Shown: positions 24,701 to 28,930 of the stretch, in pieces | How positions within the stretch are numbered: the first letter of the stretch is position 1 | How the letters are laid out: each line of letters starts with the position of its first letter | Origin: Myxococcales bacterium | GTDB taxonomy: Bacteria > Myxococcota > Myxococcia > Myxococcales > Myxococcaceae | Assembly (NCBI GenBank): GCA_003153055.1 | Contig: PMBV01000101.1 | Coordinates: 4,824-33,753, forward strand | DNA length: 28,930 nt | Direction: 5' to 3' | Translations under genes and position numbers: made by a program | Notes under the pieces: model-generated | What the model was told of the DNA's origin: nothing | The model's database searches: none | The model's input: the letters and a program-made list of their open reading frames with translations, nothing else

Positions 24701-27700
24701 GCGAATGGGAGCGGACGTGAAGGCAGACGGAGGACAGGCGTTGCTGGCCGCCGAGGCCACTTGCACTCCCACCGCGTCGGCCGGAGTGTTCCCCAGGGTG
24801 AGCTGAACGTTGGTGTCGTTGGTGAAGCCGGTCTGGGCCCCGAAGGGAGGCACGAGTGCCAGCGTGACGCCCACCGTGGAGGGCGCGGTGACATCGATGG
24901 TCACCTGCGCGCTGGCGATGGCCGACTGGTTCCCGACGTCGTCGAAGAAGCGGGCGTACAGCGTGCGCAGGCCAGTGCCTCCGAAGGTGAAGTTGGTCGC
25001 GCCCAGCGCCTGGGCCGAGGGGAAGCTCGACGGGTCTTCCGACAGCGCCCAGGTCACCGCCGTTTGCGCCGAGCCGGTGATGGCTCCGATGGTGCCTCCT
25101 CGCAGCGCGACGGCGGCCGCGTTGATGAAGCTGGCGCCGCTGTCGATGGCCACCACCGGCGCCGTCGGGCCTTGGGAGTCCAAGGTGATGGTGGCAGGCG
25201 CGAGCGAGGCCACGTTCCGCGCCGCGTCCCGGAGGCAGCCGGCGATGGTGCGCGAGCCGTCAGTGCCTCCCAACGTCACCGTGCCGGTCGCCGCGAAGGG
25301 CACGTACGAGGGGTTCGCGGTCGAGCAGTTGATGCTGCCTTCGATGAGGGCCATCTCGGTGGCCCCCGCGCACGAGCCGATGGCCGCGGTGATGGCCCGG
25401 CTGGCCGTCTTGCCCGCTGGCGCCGCGGTACCGTCGACCTTGGTGCCGCTGAGCGCGAGGGTGCAGCCGGTGGGGGCGGTCGTGTCGAGGGTGAGCGACT
25501 GGGTCAACGGACCCTGCACGTTGCCCGCGGCGTCGCGTAGGCACAGCGAGACGACTCCATTCGAGGGCAAGGCCTGGTTTGTCAGCGCCGTGGCGACGAT
25601 GGGGGAGTACCCGGCGCCGGGGCACACCGTCATCGTGGAGTCACCCAGGCGGAACAGCGTCGCGCCCTGGGGCACCAGGTTCACGGTGACTTGGGTGCTG
25701 GCCGTGAGCGTGCTCGACGGTGTGCCATCAGCGAGGAAGCCGGTGAGGCTAAAGGAGCCCGTGGGTGCCTCAGTGTCGAGCGTCACCTGCACCGACGTCA
25801 CCGCCTCGTTGCCTGCCTTGTCACGGAAGCGCGCGAAGACGCTCCGCACGCCGTCGCCCGAGGAGAGCGAGAAGACCCTCTGGGCGCTGACTGGGAAGGC
25901 GAGCGGGCCGACGGTGGTGGCCGAGGTGAAGGTCGCCTCGTCGGACAGGGTCAGCGCCTGGGTGCTCGAGAGGTCGGCGGTGTTGGTGGTGAAGGCCAGC
26001 GTCACCCCGGCGTCGTTGGTGACCGACGGAGACAGCAGGCTGGCGGCGGCCGGGTTGGGCGGTGTGATGTCATAGACAATGGAGTCGGTGGCCGGGGTCG
26101 TCGTCTCGTTTCCCGCGATGTCTCGGAAGCGGGCGTAGACCGTCTTGGTGCCTTCGGTGCTGGTGTCGAGGAACCACCCCTGCGAGCTGGCGGTCGGCTG
26201 GTAGACGGCGGCGCCGAGGTCCTGCGGGCGGTTGGCCAGCTTCACCAGCACGCCTCCGTCTTGCGAGTCGGCCCACGTCTCGGCGGCCTGGGCGAAGGGC
26301 GAGTTGGTGTAGCCAGCCTCGGTTGCCTTGGGACCCCGGGCCAGGGTGATGGAGCCGGAGGGAGGCGTGGTGTCGACGATGATGGCGTCTTGGCCCACGT
26401 CGCTCACGTTGCCCGCTTGGTCCACCACCTGCACAAAGACGAGCTGCGTCCCGTCGGCCGTGGTGGTGCGGGTCAGCACCGGGGTCAGCTTGTACGTCTC
26501 GGTGGCGTGGGTGACAGTGCCAGAGCCGTCGAGCGCGTCGCCCACCCGCATGAGGGAGACGCCCGAGCCCGTGCCGTCGGTGGCCACCACCCGCAGGGTG
26601 AGTCCCTGGGCGACGTTGGTATACTTGAGCGCGTCGTTGGTGCCAGTGGTGTCGAAGGCCACCGAGGCGATGGTTGGGCGCTGCTGGTCGAGCACCACGG
26701 TGGCGCTGAACCTCTGGCTCGCCTGGCCAGTGCTGTCGGTGTATTGGGCAAACACCGTATGCGGCCCGTCGCCAGCGCTCACGGTGAAGGGCTGGTGCCG
26801 CCCGGTGTAGGCAGCGAAGGAGACGCCCGTGAACGTCGAGTCTTCACTGGCTCGCCAGGTCGCCACGCCGGTGGTGGGAAAGCCGCTCAGGTCGAGCTGC
26901 ACGGCGAGCGTGCGGGTGTAGCCCGGCGTGTTGAGTGGGTCCGCGTCGTCGATGCTGAAGTCGCCGAAGAGCCTCGCCAGGGTGAGCACGCCGGAAGACA
27001 CCGGGAGGTCCTTCACCACCACCACGGTGGTGGATGAGTTGGAGTACTGGTCCTTGCGAGCCACGACGCTCCAGCTGCCCACGGGGACGCCGGCAATCAC
27101 GAACCCACCTTGCGAGGGGTCCGCGAGGTCCGGTGACACCAAGGTGGCGTAGTTGGTGCCCACCACCTCGACCCGAGCGCCGCTGACCGGAGAGCCATCA
27201 GCCAGCTTCACGGTGCCCACGATGCTGCCGCGATCGAGGAGCAAGGTGATGGGCTCGAGAGTGGTGGCCGCTCCCGCTACCAGCGTCACCGTCCGGGAAG
27301 ACTCGGCGTCATGGTAGCCAGCCTGGGTGACGACGAGGCGATGGGCGCCGCCCTGCTGGCCTCCCACCAGGAACTGCCCGGCGGGGTCGACGATGGCGTT
27401 GTCGCCCGGTACGAGCTGCACCGCCGCGCTGCTGGCCGGCTCGGGCGCCTGGCCGTCGCGCTCGCGTAACACGGTGCCCGAGAGGGTGGCTGGGTTGACG
27501 TCGAGCACCATGGGCTGAGCGGTGAGGTCCTTCGTCTCGGAGGCCTCCAGCACCACGTCGGCGAGGTCCTTGGTAATGAAGGACGGGTGCGTGACATGAA
27601 TGGTCAAAGTGCCCGGCGGGAGCAACCGGCGGAACACGCCGTCAGCCGCCAACGTCGCGCTGTCGAACACCACGTTGGAATAGAGGAACTGCACCGTGGC

Positions 27701-28108
27701 GCCAGTGATGTCTTGGCCCGACTTGCCCGCGACCTTGCCGACCAGCGTCGCCACTTGCGGCGAGGAGGAGAGCGACTCGGGCGTGAGTGTACCGGCGTCG
27801 GTGTCACGCCCCGAGCGCACCCGCAGCAGGTCCGAGGTGGCCTTGGCGTATCCGTTGAGGCTCACAGTCACCAGGTAGAGCCCCGGGGGTACGTCGCCGA
27901 AGACGAAGGCTCCGGTGTCGTCGGTGGTGGCCAGCTGAGAGACGCCGGTCTCTCCTGACAACACCACCTCCCGGCCTGCGTTGCTCAGCTTGCCCTTCGA
28001 TGCATCGAGCGTCCCCACCACCCGGCCGCGCAACGGAGAAGCCGGCAACGACGTATCGAGGCACGCCGCGAGAGTGCCGGCGGCAAGGACCCACGCGATG
28101 AGGCGCAT
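21710..28108 (-). CDS. Giant surface lipoprotein with regulatory-like, Ig-like and propeller domains
   Basis: The protein is 2132 residues from ATG 28108 (AGGA upstream), chosen because it opens a lipoprotein signal with lipobox LAAC (C16); an earlier in-frame ATG at 28174 would add 22 polar residues. Four carboxypeptidase-regulatory-like beta domains lie at about 25-110, 118-205, 207-290 and 294-378 (GRVVGTLDAS, FVFGDVPPGLYLVTVSLNGY). About nine Ig-like modules of some 100 residues cover 380-1390. Each ends in a D-x-x-x-P junction (D474, D579, D680, D778, D875, D977, D1072, D1177 and D1276) with DxAGN-type turns. Residues 1400-2132 are repeats of LVIVD/beta-propeller style (YAYLAG, ALAVVDLSS, GGWLYAATGAGLTVIDV). 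No catalytic motif is seen. It is probably an outer-membrane surface adhesin or scaffold. The domain names are family inference. Confidence 0.88.
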   Translation of the reverse strand: MRLIAWVLAAGTLAACLDTSLPASPLRGRVVGTLDASKGKLSNAGREVVLSGETGVSQLATTDDTGAFVFGDVPPGLYLVTVSLNGYAKATSDLLRVRSGRDTDAGTLTPESLSSSPQVATLVGKVAGKSGQDITGATVQFLYSNVVFDSATLAADGVFRRLLPPGTLTIHVTHPSFITKDLADVVLEASETKDLTAQPMVLDVNPATLSGTVLRERDGQAPEPASSAAVQLVPGDNAIVDPAGQFLVGGQQGGAHRLVVTQAGYHDAESSRTVTLVAGAATTLEPITLLLDRGSIVGTVKLADGSPVSGARVEVVGTNYATLVSPDLADPSQGGFVIAGVPVGSWSVVARKDQYSNSSTTVVVVKDLPVSSGVLTLARLFGDFSIDDADPLNTPGYTRTLAVQLDLSGFPTTGVATWRASEDSTFTGVSFAAYTGRHQPFTVSAGDGPHTVFAQYTDSTGQASQRFSATVVLDQQRPTIASVAFDTTGTNDALKYTNVAQGLTLRVVATDGTGSGVSLMRVGDALDGSGTVTHATETYKLTPVLTRTTTADGTQLVFVQVVDQAGNVSDVGQDAIIVDTTPPSGSITLARGPKATEAGYTNSPFAQAAETWADSQDGGVLVKLANRPQDLGAAVYQPTASSQGWFLDTSTEGTKTVYARFRDIAGNETTTPATDSIVYDITPPNPAAASLLSPSVTNDAGVTLAFTTNTADLSSTQALTLSDEATFTSATTVGPLAFPVSAQRVFSLSSGDGVRSVFARFRDKAGNEAVTSVQVTLDTEAPTGSFSLTGFLADGTPSSTLTASTQVTVNLVPQGATLFRLGDSTMTVCPGAGYSPIVATALTNQALPSNGVVSLCLRDAAGNVQGPLTQSLTLDTTAPTGCTLALSGTKVDGTAAPAGKTASRAITAAIGSCAGATEMALIEGSINCSTANPSYVPFAATGTVTLGGTDGSRTIAGCLRDAARNVASLAPATITLDSQGPTAPVVAIDSGASFINAAAVALRGGTIGAITGSAQTAVTWALSEDPSSFPSAQALGATNFTFGGTGLRTLYARFFDDVGNQSAIASAQVTIDVTAPSTVGVTLALVPPFGAQTGFTNDTNVQLTLGNTPADAVGVQVASAASNACPPSAFTSAPIRALQSVVGFQLPATEGLSYVCLRLLDAAQNPADLSPMSVTLDRVPPTAPVIATTPQLLNATATSAFTVTTTGAVSDVNFDRYERSGGADSSWSSNGSTDATRASTSFGYTLLQNRTNVLQLRAVDKAGNLSPADSVAITWDAVIPTPPVLKQQWVDNGSGRSTVYWRTSVSTDVVAYNVYYGPIAGTTSGTVPTGFTGASAAEGPSPVRVATNGQADQAFTLSGLINSSTLYATVTAIDQAGNESPAPAYNATDLPNRQVQVAPNEVSPNQVAKLTLGTIGLMKAMVISGQYAYLAGFVGGYSCASGGQVSGATPALAVVDLSSFAPAIATGHINLTPSQPTIAWGPTTYADTVLCTASSPFQPGLLDVLVDGDFLFFASGSKVRIFSLRVPSSPTLLTTLDFSASSTIVQQLALVGDRLFVGGDPTIIAVSLASLYDLNAATVPSLANVIGTSTASGQVGTTAAYMGVTRDRLVQLNRNGGGNAGTLIASALTATPTFSTVANFISPVSQNTLFVGLGASKPITSGNYLYMGTYGEFELYRLGGLWGSTSSGPGLVTTDLVQAYTAAAGGALEVAGHQLFSAEGTALRSVDLSTVTSPSLTSYNQGASFTGLRTYGNHLIGAAYNELDIFEVATPRTLHEVASAAVGGPFSDVTAGFLYTGNGAVHDLHSGSMTLVDPLSVPAAMSSWYFSFDQTRFDSTLVTAQGAGGLMLANLEKVNDRDSTTHMVAGDSLLVPVSGSRITGVKAHGNLLIAAEVRANGVWLEVFDARALRNRQGIASFNPATASRGAFQVASFAPSATLWATVTMTNGRAVVSLEDAKLPLPAPTQPTPGLSVVDLRDLLDDDPATSSVSVLASFPTVTAARVATIRGGWLYAATGAGLTVIDVKEAMQEPPASLPASPLTTSLALGNSGLDSVAVYGSYLFAADHRGNLIHALDVHAPLSPLVISVAPVPAMITSGSAPSEGNQFYPRTNVSVAGSRLYYSQVGEVHVFELE

Positions 28109-28195
28109 AGGAGTTTTCCTAAGGAAGACGTTCTCCTCGCGCAACGCGACCCCGGACCCCGAGCGCGGGGCCATTCGCCGTTAGTGTTGGGAGCC
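28109..28195. promoter_or_regulatory. Divergent promoter region
   Basis: These 87 bp separate the giant lipoprotein (leftward) and the PEGA protein (rightward), and must carry both promoters unless these lie within the genes. A small hairpin CCCCG-AGCG-CGGGG lies near 28157-28170. No clear -35/-10 pair is recognised. Confidence 0.4.
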
Positions 28196-28930
28196 ATGCT
28201 TCTTTTCGCGCTCCTCACGCTGGCGACAGCGCAGTCGGAACCGACCCTCGGGCTCACGGACTTCGCGACGAACAGCCCTTCCGGCGAGTTGGCGGCGGCT
28301 CTGACGAGCGTCACCAGTAGCGAGCTGGGCCGGCTGGGTCTTTTCCGCATCACCACCTCGGAGACGGTGCGCTCGCTCTTGGGCCTGGAGCGCCAACGGC
28401 AGTTGATGGGCTGTACGGAGTCCTGCGGAGGCGGGGCGTTGTCAAGCATGGTGGAGCTGGATTACCTGGTGACGGGGCGCATCAATCAGGTCGGCGGCCT
28501 GCGGGGCTCGCCGGTGAGCTTCACGGTGGAGCTGAACCTCCTCGACGTGAAGACCTCGCGGCGAGTGAGCTCGGAGCTGGTGACGCGGCTGGCCGAGAAC
28601 GAGCTGGTGAGCGCGGTGCAAGGCGCGGTGGTGAAGCTCATCGCGCCACTGCTCAAGGGTCGCTCTGGCACGCTGGTGGTGTCTGCCTCGGAGGCAGGGG
28701 CAGCAGTGAAGGTCGACGGGAGCATCGTGGGCACCACGCCGCTCGAGGGTCGGCAGGCCCTCGTCGCTGGCCCGCACCTCGTGGAACTGGAGAAGGAGGG
28801 CTTCGTCAGGGAGCAACGCGAGGTTCGAGTCAAGCCAGACACGGTGCAGGAGCAGAGCTTTCAGCTGGTGCCCAGCCCAGACACCATCGCGGCCTACGAG
28901 GCGCGGGCCCAGCGGCTCAGGGTGATGGCG
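28196..28930 (+). CDS. PEGA-domain exported protein (partial, C-terminus beyond window)
   Basis: The frame is open from ATG 28196 to the window end (245 codons), with GGGAG just upstream. A short signal peptide (LLFALLTLATA, cleavage before QSEP) precedes a domain of about 140 residues with alternating helices and strands and a Cys pair at about 73 and 77 (GCTESCGGG). This resembles the CsgG/LpoB-like fold often found before PEGA domains, but that is tentative. Residues about 158-225 are a PEGA domain: GTLVVSASEAGAAVKVDGSI, then VGTTPLEG, AGPHLVELEKEGF and VRVKPDTVQEQSFQL. PEGA domains are surface or periplasmic modules in myxobacteria. It is divergent from the giant lipoprotein, so the two may share regulation. 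Function unknown. Confidence 0.82.
   Translation, partial: MLLFALLTLATAQSEPTLGLTDFATNSPSGELAAALTSVTSSELGRLGLFRITTSETVRSLLGLERQRQLMGCTESCGGGALSSMVELDYLVTGRINQVGGLRGSPVSFTVELNLLDVKTSRRVSSELVTRLAENELVSAVQGAVVKLIAPLLKGRSGTLVVSASEAGAAVKVDGSIVGTTPLEGRQALVAGPHLVELEKEGFVREQREVRVKPDTVQEQSFQLVPSPDTIAAYEARAQRLRVMA

Noticed and set aside
1..28930. tRNA, rRNA, CRISPR array, insertion sequence or prophage
   Set aside because: No T-loop-like sequence in a cloverleaf context, no regularly spaced repeats, no transposase, integrase or phage structural motifs were recognised on either strand.

Overview
The window is high-GC, densely coding bacterial DNA that reads like a myxobacterium (Myxococcota). Supporting signs are a MYXO-CTERM-like segment, an NtrC-type response regulator and a complex sensor kinase, several large lipoproteins, PEGA and carboxypeptidase-regulatory-like surface proteins, and a goose-type lysozyme. 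The phylum call is inference from gene content; no rRNA, tRNA, CRISPR array, insertion sequence or prophage was seen.

Layout. 1-3795 (minus strand): a TolC-family outer-membrane efflux protein cut by the window edge, an NtrC-type response regulator, and a phospholipase-C/S1-P1-like MYXO-CTERM protein fused in frame to an outer-membrane barrel. 3796-4370: gap with several inverted repeats. 4371-5530 (plus): a CE2-like SGNH esterase lipoprotein with a one-base frameshift in its Gly/Ser linker. 5632-6381 (minus): alpha/beta hydrolase. 6503-7402 (plus): peptidoglycan-binding goose-type lysozyme. 7608-9203 (plus): a 35-codon ORF, a CDF cation exporter and a histidine-free cupredoxin-like protein. 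9226-10842 (minus): orphan sensor histidine kinase.

11243-17688 is a cytochrome region. It holds a membrane-bound six-heme NapC/NirT-type cytochrome and a small monoheme cytochrome c on the plus strand. They converge, across a 973-bp stretch with no recognisable gene, on a 1208-residue lipoprotein with 30 CXXCH motifs on the minus strand. Together these could carry electrons from the quinone pool through the periplasm to the outer membrane or beyond; this is the most striking content of the window.

17892-20461 (plus): pterin-4a-carbinolamine dehydratase, a class I/II aminotransferase and a PanE/ApbA-type reductase. 20397-20780 (minus): a single-domain response regulator that overlaps the reductase gene tail to tail, divergent from 20862-21689 (plus), an XRE-type regulator with a LexA/CI-like S24 domain. 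21710-28108 (minus): a 2132-residue lipoprotein with four carboxypeptidase-regulatory-like domains, about nine Ig-like modules and a beta-propeller-like C-terminus. 28196 to the end (plus): a PEGA-domain protein, divergent from it and cut by the window edge.
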